11,179 bases of DNA from Podochytrium sp. JEL0797 (GCA_027596195.1 JADGJG010000899.1:1-11179), one strand, 5' to 3'. Counted from the stretch's first letter, positions 1-8,349 are shown. The notes: generated by a model not told the origin, from the sequence alone. A program made the numbers and translations.

Positions 1-115
1 TGAGAATCCAATGAAATAGTGTGATGCTTGATTTTTTCTTTCCACAAATCCAACAAATAATAAAAATACAACACTCTTAGAATAACCCAGTAAGACAACC
101 CCGCACCTCCTTACT

Positions 116-1357
116 TTACTCCTCGTGATTCACCCGCCACACCTTCTCCAACTGCACCCTGTAATCGACATCGCGTTTCATTTCGAGCAACACGGCCTTG
201 TCAATCACGGCTGTCGAGAGATTCTGGTACTTGTTTTTGGCCGCCAAAAACTGCTGTTTGGCATGTTCGAATTCTTTTTCGACGGGTGTGAGGTCGAGGG
301 TGGGGGGAAGTTCTTTGCCGAGGACGGTGGAGCCGGACCTGGAAGGGGAACGACAAAAGTTAGAACAGAGACATGCATCCTTCGGACGGCAAATTGACTC
401 ACAAAGAAACCGTCCTCTGCAAAAGCACAATCTTGTTTGCAAACGCGTCAAACTCAATCCGCGCAACATGCTGCTTGTCAATCGTTTCGACGGAATCCGC
501 AATCGCCTTGTTTTTGAAGGTTTGGACAAACTCGCTGAATTGTTCCATGGCGTGGACTTGGGCCGCGCGCGTTTGGACGTTGGCGGAATAGGTTTTGCCA
601 ATGTCGATGGACATGGAGGAGATTTCTTCCATTTTTTCTTGGTATCTTTGATTGGGGAAGAAGAGAATTTCGCCGAAAACGAGGTGTCAGTTTTTGCCAG
701 TGATAAGGAAACCAGAGACACTCACCCCTTCTGCTGGAAAAACAGGGCCATCGCGGCCTCCGTCTCATTCAACGCCTTGAGCTGTTGCGCGTGTTTGGCC
801 ACCAAGTCGCCAATCTCGGTGAAATACACACTCATGGCCTTCACTTCGTCGCCGGCTTCATCGACTTCGGGTTGGGTGGTGATGTGGTTAGAGGGTTCGT
901 CGGCGGAGGGGGAGGTGAGCTTTTCTTTGGACCATTGGCGGAAGATTCTGGGTGGATTGGAGGAGGTTGTATTTGGTGTGAGAAAGACGTTTCATGCAAG
1001 CGAAGGGAGGAGAAGTGGCAGATGATGCAAGAGGAGAGGAGTCAGTGTTTCACATGCGGTCTCACCTGAAGTTTGATTCGACTTTCGCCGGTGTGTGGAG
1101 CGCAACAGTTGACTTTCCCTTCTGCAGAAACTCGGTCACAGCAACCTAGAAACACATTAAACAGTTTGATCAGTACACTGCCACAGGAGATGACAGGATC
1201 ACCGCCCCAGCGAAACACTCACATCAAAGCGATCAATAAAGTTCTGCCTCTTGTCTGTTTGAATATCACTAGCAGCGGTGGTGTGGTCATCGGGGTGAGG
1301 AGTGGCGATGGGGGATTGGAGGTCTTCGCTGTCGGTGTCGGAGTGGTCGATGGCCAT
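116..1357 (-). CDS. BAR / arfaptin-homology-like coiled-coil protein, 5 exons
   Basis: Exons on the minus strand, in transcript order, are 1223-1357, 1066-1145, 726-947, 403-645 and 116-338. Together they give 301 codons (300 residues plus stop) with every phase matching. All four introns (77, 118, 80 and 64 nt) begin GTGAG and end in AG. The start at 1357 opens an acidic, disordered N-terminus (MAIDHSDTDSEDLQSP). Residues from about 95 to 290 are long charged helices without transmembrane segments. The part with ARIEFDAFANK, then KEFEHAKQQFLAAKNKYQNL, resembles the arfaptin/PICK1/BAR helical dimer that binds curved membranes and small GTPases. No PX domain is visible, so it is not an ordinary sorting nexin. 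Assignment to the BAR superfamily is inferred from helix pattern and short matches; the precise subfamily is not recognised. The reading frame stays open upstream of the start to a TGA near 1495 but has no earlier ATG. Confidence 0.72.
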
Positions 1358-1627
1358 GGCGGGCTTGTGTTTTGCGCTGGGTTTTTTTGCTGCAGAAATT
1401 CGTTTCGGATTCCCGAAAATTTCGTTCGAAGACGCTGCTGCGCGCGAAGGGGGAGGAGTCGGATTTGGAAAGTGGGGAATACGCGATGGTCACGATAATT
1501 TGGTGCAGTCGTTGGAGTAATTCACGATTCGCGACCCAATTTAACGCACACTTATATTTTTCATTTTTATATTTTTCATCTTTCATTCACATAGAAGTTT
1601 AAAAGAGAGGAAAAAGAAGCCTCACAA
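1358..1627. promoter_or_regulatory. Divergent intergenic region (BAR-like gene / mL54-like gene)
   Basis: These 270 bases lie between two divergent start codons and must hold both promoters and 5' leaders. The part near the mL54-like gene (about 1541-1620) is AT-rich with TTATATTTTTC-type runs repeated twice. The part nearer the BAR-like gene is GC-richer. No specific factor site is claimed. The shared promoter role is inferred from gene order only. Confidence 0.4.
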
Positions 1628-1927
1628 ATGAGATCGCAACTGGACAGCTGCCAAGCAGTCTCTCACTTGCGGCACTTGGAAAAAAAAGCAAAAAAAAATC
1701 CATCTCCACTCGCATCGCCAATGTCAAAGGTCCTCAAGAACATCAACATCCTCGCAGGCAAAGCTGACCCCGTCCTGCGACCCGACGCCGAATACCCTGC
1801 ATGGCTGTTTGCCTTGCTCGAACAGAAACCAAAGACTGTGTGGGCCCCCGAAGAACAGCTGTCAGTGCAGTACCTCCGCATTCAAAACCGGCAGCGAATC
1901 AAGGCTGTGGCACTATCAAAGAAGTAG
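1628..1927 (+). CDS. Mitochondrial large-subunit ribosomal protein mL54-like (MRPL54/MRPL37 family)
   Basis: A single-exon 99-residue ORF. Residues 32-99 fit the mL54 family: an N-terminal SKVLKNINILAGKADPVL, the signature RPDAEYPAWLFALL at about 51-64, and a basic end with YLRIQNRQRIKAVAL. The family is a small structural protein of the mitochondrial ribosomal large subunit. The first 31 residues are basic and Ser-rich (R2, R15, K19-K23) and could be the mitochondrial presequence, so I keep the ATG at 1628. The in-frame ATG at 1721 would give a 68-residue core without a presequence. Upstream it is divergent from the BAR-like gene. Downstream it converges on the HPRT gene, whose stop is about 205 bases away. 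The family call rests on the EYPxWL motif and its surroundings, and length is normal for the family's conserved core. Confidence 0.75.
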   Translation: MRSQLDSCQAVSHLRHLEKKAKKNPSPLASPMSKVLKNINILAGKADPVLRPDAEYPAWLFALLEQKPKTVWAPEEQLSVQYLRIQNRQRIKAVALSKK

Positions 1928-2040
1928 ACTCATACGATCATCAAACTTGGTAGTCCTCTGTGGGATTGGATTGCATTTGGGGGTGAACTGAAGACCTGTT
2001 GACTCGAAATCATGAACGCACTCGCAACCTCGATCTCAAG

Positions 2041-2046
2041 AATAAA
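2041..2046 (+). terminator. Polyadenylation signal AATAAA for the mL54-like gene
   Basis: A canonical AATAAA lies 114 bases after the mL54-like stop codon and before the convergent HPRT stop at 2133. Position and strand make it the likely 3' processing signal. No matching canonical hexamer was seen for HPRT on the minus strand in this gap. Confidence 0.5.
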
Positions 2047-2132
2047 GCACTTCTCTCCATTCGATGCTGGAATCTTGGATTGTATTCATCAAATCAACAC
2101 GCCGAACGAAATCAAAAATGTATTCCCCCAGA

Positions 2133-2969
2133 TTACTCGATCGTCTTGTACTTCTCAATTCCCGACTCTGAGATGATACAAATGTGCTCCATCTCTCTGA
2201 AATACTCGTTATAATCGAGTCCATACCCAACCACAAAGAAATCCGGCACCGAGAACCCCCAGTAATCGGGCCGATACCCGTTGGCCGCCGGATTTCTCTT
2301 GACGAGCATCGAAACAACCTTAATACTCGCGGGCTCATACTGCTTGAGCTTGTTCAACAGAGCCACCATCGTGATACCCGTGTCGACAATGTCCTCGACA
2401 ATGAGGAGGTGTTTGCCGCGGTAAAAGTTGAGTTCGCCCTCGGTGAGAGAGATTTTGACGTTGCCGGTTGACTCGGTGTTCTCATATGATTTTACACGCA
2501 TGAATTCGTAGGAGAACTGTTGGGGGGGGGGGGGGGGCAGAGTTCAATGTCAGAAATGCTTTTTGCCCGTTTGTCAGCTTACCTGGACGGATCCGTGTTC
2601 CGGGGTCCTCGCCTTACGGAGAGCGTTCATCAAGTCAGCGTAAAAGACACTGGCACTGTAGAGGTGGATCAGAACAAACCCTCCACGAGTTCGAATAAAA
2701 AGGCCAACCCTTTCAGCACACAGCACGCAATAATGGGACCTTGGTAGTCTTTGGCAATATCTTGCGCGAGCTTGTCAATTCTGTTGAGGATGATTCCGTG
2801 CGGGATGAGAACCTGAGCGGGATGGGGAGGAGTTTTTCGAAAATCAGCTTTCCATTTCACAGCTTGGTTCCATGTGCAACCAGCTTACCGATGAGACATC
2901 GTTCTGGTAGTGCTCTGGAATCACGAAAGCGTCCTTGGGAAGGAATCCGTCCACTTCGATGCCCGACAT
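2133..2969 (-). CDS. Hypoxanthine(-guanine) phosphoribosyltransferase, 4 exons
   Basis: Transcript-order exons 2889-2969, 2709-2812, 2583-2655 and 2133-2516 give 213 residues, close to the usual 210-220. The enzyme transfers phosphoribose from PRPP to hypoxanthine/guanine in purine salvage, in the cytosol. Landmarks: an IPEHY...VLIPHGIILNRIDKLA start, LKG at 60-62 (PRPP loop), the flexible-loop SY at 96-97 followed by STGNV, the PRPP signature LLIVEDIVDTGITM at about 123-136, VKR at 148-150, and VPDFFVVGYGLDYNEYFR at 166-183 with the purine-contacting region. All key motifs are present. Intron 2 (2656-2708, 53 nt) uses an unusual GTTGGC donor. It is needed because read-through hits a stop, and its removal gives KGASVFYADL, which aligns without gaps to the family. 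Intron 3 carries a C16 tract. The start at 2969 is the first ATG in frame. A 46-codon upstream ORF ends 38 bases before it. Confidence 0.93.
2522..2537. repeat. G16/C16 homopolymer in HPRT intron 3
   Basis: Sixteen consecutive G on the plus strand. On the transcribed strand it is a C16 run directly before AACAG, the 3' splice site of the last HPRT intron (2517-2582), so it occupies the place of the polypyrimidine tract. Such a run is prone to replication slippage and sequencing error, so its exact length should be treated with caution. Confidence 0.9.
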
Positions 2970-3007
2970 TTGGAGTGTTTTTTTGTTTTTTTCAGTCCCC
3001 GCGTGAC

Positions 3008-3148
3008 TCATGTGTTTTCGGAAACATCGACGGTCGGAAGGATTTTCACAGTTGTCGTGGTCGTGGTGCGCGTAACGGTCGTCTTCTTGCCACCGATGGA
3101 ACTCGTGGAAGTTGTTGTTTTAGTCGCGATCGTTCGGAGTGATTGCAT
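3008..3148 (-). other. 46-codon upstream ORF before HPRT
   Basis: An ATG at 3148 opens MQSLRTIATKTTTSTSSIGG and continues as a Thr/Lys-rich peptide with a run of seven Thr interrupted only by one Arg, ending at a TGA at 3008-3010. It stands 38 bases upstream of the HPRT ATG and downstream of the velvet gene's polyadenylation signal (3202-3207), so it lies in the probable HPRT 5' leader. No splice with matching phase joins it to HPRT: all GT donors in it are phase 0, and the only usable downstream AG would need phase 1. It could be a regulatory uORF or simply non-coding leader. The basic Thr/Ser-rich start looks like a mitochondrial presequence, but nothing follows it. Confidence 0.4.
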
Positions 3149-3201
3149 TTTCGGGTTTGGAAAAAACGCACAAGCCTTCCAGCAAGCCTTCGCGTTTCTC
3201 G

Positions 3202-3207
3202 TTTATT
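3202..3207 (-). terminator. Polyadenylation signal AATAAA for the velvet gene
   Basis: TTTATT on the plus strand reads AATAAA on the minus strand, 36 bases after the velvet stop codon (3243). It separates the velvet transcript from the same-strand HPRT gene downstream and bounds the HPRT promoter/leader to less than about 230 bases. Confidence 0.5.
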
Positions 3208-3242
3208 GTGGCGTTTCTAAAAATCAAGTGATACAAACTAAA

Positions 3243-4583
3243 CTAATTCTTCCTCTTTCCTCTGCAAGTTACAAATTCCGATTCCTCCTCGGCATCCTCC
3301 GTGAATCGCGTCAATTCATTTGCACGCATGTTGTATCCCATTTGACGCATCCGAATATTGATTCCTTGCTGCGCAAAACAAATGCTCAACGGTGTGGGGT
3401 CTGGCAGCCCTGGAAACGCTTTCGGTGAAAACGCTTGAAACACGTTGGAAAAGGCTGTGGCGAGCGGTCGGCATCCACTCGCGAATCTTACAAAAGGCAG
3501 AAACAGATGTCAGAATAAAATGAGGTTGATTGGGGAGCAGAGGGGGGAGGGGGGACTCAACTCATGCATCTGATAAAGATCGAATCTCAACCGATGGAAA
3601 CCCGACGACCGAATGGCCAAATCGTTGATGACGAAAAAGGAACCTTTTTGGTTGTGTAGATCATATAGCTCACAGCAATCATATATGAGTGGGCCAATCA
3701 GGATCATGGCCGAGTTGAAGCCCTCGCCAAGTGTCACCGAGTATTTCTGACGTTTGGACGGAGGCGGCGACTCAGAGTCGGAGGTGTCTTGGGTTGGTGT
3801 GTACACGTAAGAGGGGCCTGCTTTGTGGGAATATGTGAGGTTTGATTGGAGGTCCCTGCGTTTTTTTGTGATAAGGTTTGGCGAATTGCGCGCAGATTTG
3901 AATCTGCCACGGTTTTATCTCGACCACAATGACACGAATACGACCAGAGAAGAAGAAGATTCGGCAGCTCCGAGACCCGAAAGTTTGAGTCTGGGTTCCA
4001 ATTTTGGTGGAATTTTCGGTGGTGTGAGTCAAAATGGAACAGAATACCAGTGATTTACAAACATTGGCGGGGGGTGAATCGGACGGCGATCGGAAGGACT
4101 GAAGCCACACACACGCGCTGATATACACATGTTAATAATGTGGAAAGCAGGGTGCGCCGTGCGCGGTTGCCTCAAATTGGGTATGGCCACGGGAAAGATC
4201 TCGGATCCCGTCAGAGGTTGAGCCAGGGGGCGATCTTACTTCTCTCGGGCTGTTGAATAATCTCCAGCTTGATTCCCTGCGGATCCAAGGGCTAGGAATC
4301 AAGAACCGATAAATGAGAAAGAGTGGCTCCCGATGACAATGCGATACCAAAAAGGCAAAAATACCTGTGGCGGGCCGGACAGAACAATCGGGAACCGCGG
4401 AGACTCGATTTCCTCGGATGTTGGGGTGTTGCGCTGCTGATTAGGCAGCATATCTCGGGCTGCCTTTTGCGGGAACATTGGAATGGTGTGATGACTCGGT
4501 GTGAAAAGTGCGGGTGCTGTGGTTAGCGAGATGGGGCTCATTGTTTCCTCCAGTTTCGAGATGCTCGCCGTCGGTAGTTCCAT
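3243..4583 (-). CDS. Velvet-domain transcriptional regulator (VosA/VelB-like), 6 exons
   Basis: Transcript-order exons 4365-4583, 4240-4291, 4063-4117, 3928-3990 (or 3925-3990), 3562-3855 and 3243-3486 give 308 (or 309) residues. Velvet proteins are fungal nuclear DNA-binding factors that dimerise and control sporulation and secondary metabolism. The domain starts at about residue 80 with IKLEIIQQPERTRVCG then DRRPIHPPPI. It continues with LVVFVSL, a variable loop of about 35 residues holding a likely nuclear signal (SKRQK, about 163-167), then GSFFVINDLAIRSSGFHRLRF at about 201-221, and ends with FSPKAFPGLPDPTPLS and QQGINIRMRQ. The first 75 residues are disordered. The fourth intron removes an in-frame TAA at 3915-3917 and has two possible donors 3 nt apart. 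Donors GTTTGT, GTTGAG and GTGGTC/GTCGAG are atypical. An out-of-frame ATG at 4665 precedes the chosen start. It is divergent from the chorismate-lyase-like gene. Confidence 0.85.
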
Positions 4584-4906
4584 GGGACGTTGCCGTGCTT
4601 GAAGAAGACGGGGCACACCTTTCCGCCGGAAATTTTTTCCGTCGTTGTCCACAGACCGTCTCCATTTCTTATATGACTCGATGCTGAGAAACGCTGATCT
4701 CTAATTAAGGACTGATTTGTCTGATTCCTGCTTGCCCTTGATTCCTACGCGCGAAAAATTGGACAGTTGTCACCAGACGCGTCACGCTCCCACTCTGCCC
4801 GGTCGAAGAATGGTGGTTGCCAAGCAATTGAGAGTTTGAAGCTCCGATCAGGTTCTAAATATCATTTTCACCAACAACGAACCGGAAAAAACATCCGAAA
4901 TCGCGG
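4584..4906. promoter_or_regulatory. Divergent intergenic region (velvet / chorismate-lyase-like)
   Basis: About 320 bases lie between two divergent starts. An out-of-frame ATG at 4665 on the minus strand opens a 74-codon ORF overlapping the velvet start, so it may act as a uORF or mark an alternative leader. The velvet frame is also open upstream to a TAG near 4700, without an ATG, so an extra 5' exon cannot be excluded. An AT-rich stretch is found around 4670-4725. No specific binding site is claimed. Confidence 0.4.
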
Positions 4907-5802
4907 ATGACAAATCTCACATGCTCGTTCGACGCCATGGCCAATAGTCTTGGCAGCAAGATTTCCGCAGCTTCCTCATCAAGCGGAACCGAAACCACGA
5001 GCTTGCGCCTTCGACGAATGCACGATCTGAAAGCGGCATTCGAAAACATGATGGAGTCGATGCAAGGAGTCGATGAGGAGTGTGATATGGCGCATAGCTC
5101 GAAGCGAAACAAGAGCCTCATTCCTCCGCCAGCCCATTTCGTAAGCCTGCGGTGTCGCGCGTCGGTTTGGACTGAGTGTTTTCTTTTTTTCTACAGGGCG
5201 ACATTATGAGCATGAGGGAGACGTCCGTATCATTGCCAGACATTTTCACACCTCTTGAAAGAATCTTGTTGACTGCCAATGGAAACGTGCAGAGAATTTT
5301 GAGGTTCGCGGCGTATTGGCTCGAAACTTTCGAAAACCGATGCTAACCAACAAGCCGTGATCATTCTCACCGCAGTGCATTCTACAACTCTCCCATCACG
5401 GTCAAGATTATCAAAAACGAAAGAACTTTCCCTGTGTCAGTTTCGAGAGTCAGCGAGTCGAATGGAATACAATACCACGCCGAACCACACTCGAAAGCAA
5501 TCCTTGCCGAATTCGACCGACACGTCGAACTGCACTGTTCGAATCAAATTCTATGCACTGCCACGAGCACCGTGACGCTTTGGAGCAAGGAGTATTTGCG
5601 CCTCGTCGATGAGGAGAATATTGGGATTGGACAGCTGTTTCGATACCTCAATATTTTGCCGGATTTTGAGTTGCTGCAGGTGGGAAGGGACAGTGATTCT
5701 TTTTGGCGAGTTTATACCCTGAGTTCGGGGAACGATGTGAAATGCGTGTTGAAGGAGGTGTTTCCGAACGACGTGTTTGATAGAAAGAATTCATCGGAAT
5801 AA
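4907..5802 (+). CDS. Chorismate-lyase-like (UbiC/UTRA-fold) protein, 3 exons
   Basis: Exons 4907-5140, 5197-5303 and 5376-5802 give 255 residues. Residues 1-78 are Ser-rich and basic with no recognised domain. The core starts at about 92 with PDIFTPLERILLTANGNVQR, which strongly resembles the start of the chorismate pyruvate-lyase-like family (DUF98 type: LERILLTxxGxxxRLLxA). It continues through AFYNSPITVKII, ILCTATSTVTL, EYLRLVDEENIGIGQLFR and a C-terminal WRVYTLSSG strand. Bacterial and archaeal relatives convert chorismate to 4-hydroxybenzoate. Whether this fungal protein is an enzyme or only binds a small ligand is unknown, and I cannot verify catalytic residues. Intron 2 has a GTTCGC donor and a TGCTAAC branch site at 5341-5347. 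The start could also be the in-frame ATG at 4937. It shares its upstream region with the velvet gene. Confidence 0.78.
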
Positions 5803-5803
5803 A
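5798..5803 (+). terminator. AATAAA overlapping the stop codon of the chorismate-lyase-like gene
   Basis: The hexamer AATAAA contains the TAA stop (5800-5802). The next gene on the same strand begins at 5884, leaving only 81 bases for the 3' UTR of one gene and the promoter and leader of the next. Its use is inferred from motif and position. Confidence 0.35.
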
Positions 5804-5883
5804 TTATATGCACGGTCACGACTCAAGAGATCATGACTTGAGTTATTAGGTGTGGAATCAATCGGCGAAAATCAACCGAAAAA

Positions 5884-7172
5884 ATGCTGTCGTTGCTGCG
5901 CCTTTCCCTGTTTGCTCTCAGTGCCGCGGCGGCCACCGTCCAGCGTCCTGGTATCTATTAACTTGTATCGCTGTACTGGAAGTTGCTGATCATGTTCTGC
6001 TCGATCCCAGTTGTCCTTTGGCACGGTTTGTATTTCGAATGCTCTTGCCAACCGAACCTCACATGTCACCTCGGCACTCCAAACAGGCATGGGAGACTCT
6101 GCGAGAAACGCCGACTCAATGGGATACATTGCTGACCTCATCAGAACCGAACTGCCAGACATTTTCGTGCATTTGATTGAGCTTGGTTCAACTGAGGAAG
6201 AGGACAAGAACGCCGGGTTCTTTGGCATCGTGACGGAACAAATCAATCAAGTTTGTGAAGATCTGAAGGCGATTCCGGAGCTTCGACACGGTTTCAACGC
6301 GGTGGGGTTCTCGCAGGGTGGGCAGTTTCTTCGCGGGTATGCTGAGATGTGCGGCGATGGGCCCAAGATTCACAATTTGGTGACGTTTGGGTCTCAGCAT
6401 ATGGGTAACCGCGTGGTCATCTACTTGAATTTTTGGTTCTGTGGGTCTCTGAACGTCAGTTTCAGGAATCGGCGACGCCCCAAACTGCGCGGACCGATCG
6501 GACGCGAGCTGCTGGCTGATGAGAAGTCTCATCAAGAGTGGTGCATATCTGCCGTGGGTGCAGAGCCGCTCAGTGCAGGCTCAGTTCTTCAAGGTAAGGA
6601 TCGCGAAACGCGTTTCTCGGACACTCAACTCATTGAATTCGTTAAGGACCCGCAAAATTACGAAACTTACTTGGAAAAGAGCCTGTTCCTGCCCTACATC
6701 AACAACGAAAAGGAGGATGCGAGAAACGACGAATACCGCAAGAATCTCATGGAACTGAACAAACTCGTGTTGATTCGATTCAGCGAAGACCAAATGGTCG
6801 TTCCCAACGAGAGCTCTGTACGTGATTTGTTCTTGTTTTCAAAGCACTTGAATTGACACATTTGGTTGCGGCAGTGGTTCGGATATTTCGACGAAGACAA
6901 AAACGTTGTCGAAATGGAGGACCAGCCCCTGTATATTGAAGACTGGATCGGGCTTCGTTGGTTGAACGAAAATGGACGCGTTGATCGAATGCTTCTGCCA
7001 GGAAAACATGTGAGTTTGGAATTTCGCAAGGCTTCTCCCCCATTTTCTCCGCAACTCATATCACGCAATCATAAAGCTCGAATTCAACGAAGAATATTTC
7101 ATCGAAATCATTGCAGTATATTTGGCGAATCAAATTTCTCTCGAAGAGGCCCACCTTGTCCTCCAATTGTGA
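5884..7172 (+). CDS. Palmitoyl-protein thioesterase (PPT1 family), 7 exons
   Basis: Exons 5884-5950, 6011-6025, 6087-6404, 6466-6593, 6647-6817, 6875-7009 and 7077-7172 give 309 residues (human PPT1 is 306). The enzyme removes palmitate from cysteines of proteins delivered to the lysosome/vacuole. A signal peptide is clear (MLSLLRLSLFALSAAAA). VVLWHGMGDS at 23-32 holds the oxyanion region, GFSQGG at 101-106 gives the Ser103 nucleophile, and Asp224 (FSEDQ) and His278 (GKHLEF) complete the triad. Other matches include FGSQHMGIGDAPNC and EYRKNLMELNKLV. Exon 2 is only 15 nt and encodes the HG motif region. The last nine codons and the stop lie in the left end of the tandem repeat unit, yet length and sequence look normal, so the duplication seems to have started inside this exon rather than disrupted it. 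The stop is 24 bases from the convergent G-alpha stop. Confidence 0.93.
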
Positions 7173-7196
7173 ACGTGTGACGCGTTATTTTTTTTG

Positions 7197-8301
7197 TCAT
7201 ACGTCTTCAAATTCCTCGATATTTTTCCTTATAAAAAACGAGTTATATTATGAATCAGATACAGAAAAATAAAGTTACCATATAATACAATGCAGCACAC
7301 TTTCAAGCACCTTCCTCATTTGCTCTGTGCTTGTCGCAAAGGTCAAATGGAACCGGAAGTCCCGCCGTGGGTTCATATTCAACTGTTTGAACTTTTCGAC
7401 AAAAAATTCTGACGCTTCTTGGAAAACAGCCGGTTCTTCTCCTTCAAAGTCCGGGAAATGCTCCTTGATTCGAAGGCGTGGATCAACCTTGCAACGTTGA
7501 TGACGCTTAGTGATTATAAAAAACCTTCGCAGCTTACCAGTTTTTCCCGGAAGACATCGGTTTTGTTCATGAAAACGATAAAAGGTGTTTTGGCAAATAC
7601 GGGATTCGTAATCATGATGTTAAACACGTTAAGAGCATCCATCACTGCACGTAAATCAAATTTGAGACACACTGTCAAGAAACAAAGAAAACTCACTTCG
7701 GTTCACAGCTCTATCCTCCATACAAACTTGATCAAAACAGCTCAAAGCGACGCCAAAAATAATAGCCTTAACATCCGCAAAGAAAGGCGCCCATTTTTTC
7801 CGTTGTGATTTTTGTCCGCCCACGTCAAAAATGGCCAGCTCGGTCCCGTTGAAGTTAAGTATCGTTTTTGTCACAGATTGAGTCATGATGCGCGTCATGA
7901 TTATGTCGTCCTCTGTTGGTCTGTATTCTTTCGACGCAATTCGTGTGACGTTGTTCATGAGTTAGCAGCATCCAGACAAACATAGAACGTACTTACTACG
8001 CACAGTTTTCCAACAACGGAACCATAAACTCATGTCTCCTCGAATAGCAATACTTGACCCCTGGGTCCCTCTACATCTTTTCAATTACCTCCAACACATC
8101 CGAATCGATGCAATCATCCTTTGAGTACCCAAACGGTGTTTTCGCAGCCTGGATCTTATTCGCAAACAGCCTCATCTCTCCACCTTGCTGGACCCCACCC
8201 GCCTCCAAAAACGCGTGGCGTGCAGCTTGTTGGACCTTGTGCAGTTCGTCCAACGTTGGCTGCCGACTCGCAGCGGCTTGCCCATTCACACCCGAAAATT
8301 T
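7197..8301 (-). pseudogene. G-protein alpha subunit, 5'-truncated pseudogene (copy 1)
   Basis: Remnants of five exons, by homology with copy 2: A about 7997-8301, B 7697-7960, C 7538-7644, D 7279-7487 and E 7197-7227. The encoded parts show IFDVGGQKSQRKKW (switch II, G3), FMNKTDVF (G4), TFATST (G5) and a C-terminal KNIEEFEDV. Breaks: TGG of the conserved MWRDPG is TAG (8071-8073), and 18 bases present in copy 2 at 9961-9983 are missing at 7960/7961, removing the AG and pyrimidines of the A-B intron 3' splice site. In the B-C intron it differs from copy 2 by a 1-base and a 3-base insertion; both fall inside the intron, so the coding frame is kept. The P-loop (GxGESGKS) exon is absent; the frame runs into an AT-rich stretch and then copia sequence. 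Confidence 0.88.
7268..7273 (+). terminator. Polyadenylation signal AATAAA, probable for the thioesterase gene
   Basis: AATAAA on the plus strand lies 95 bases after the thioesterase stop and inside the last intron of the convergent G-alpha copy 1. If used, the thioesterase 3' UTR overlaps the antisense strand of G-alpha exon E. The equivalent hexamer is kept in repeat unit 2 (near 9276-9281), where no thioesterase gene precedes it. Confidence 0.4.
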
Positions 8302-8349
8302 TCATTAATCAAAAAAAATCAGGAATCGCATATCAAAAAGTCCTACCAA

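Noticed and set aside
1..115. Feature in the left edge
   Set aside because: AT-rich sequence downstream of the BAR-like gene; no canonical polyadenylation hexamer on the minus strand and no coding signal seen.
198..1025. Plus-strand ORF of 275 codons
   Set aside because: It is antisense to four exons of the BAR-like gene, shows no recognisable domain and no splice structure of its own.
2660..2683. A 24-nt intron in HPRT (GTTTGT...CTACAG)
   Set aside because: It would leave the frame wrong and run into a stop. The 53-nt intron 2656-2708 gives an ungapped match to the family.
2910..3428. Plus-strand ORF of 172 codons
   Set aside because: It is antisense to HPRT exon 1, the leader and the velvet 3' end, with V-rich runs that only mirror the Thr-rich uORF on the other strand.
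3772..4128. Minus-strand ORF of 118 codons
   Set aside because: It lies over velvet exons and introns in another frame. The velvet exons with matching phases explain the region better.
5872..6246. Minus-strand ORF of 124 codons
   Set aside because: It is antisense to thioesterase exons 1-3, which carry the signal peptide and the HGMGDS motif.
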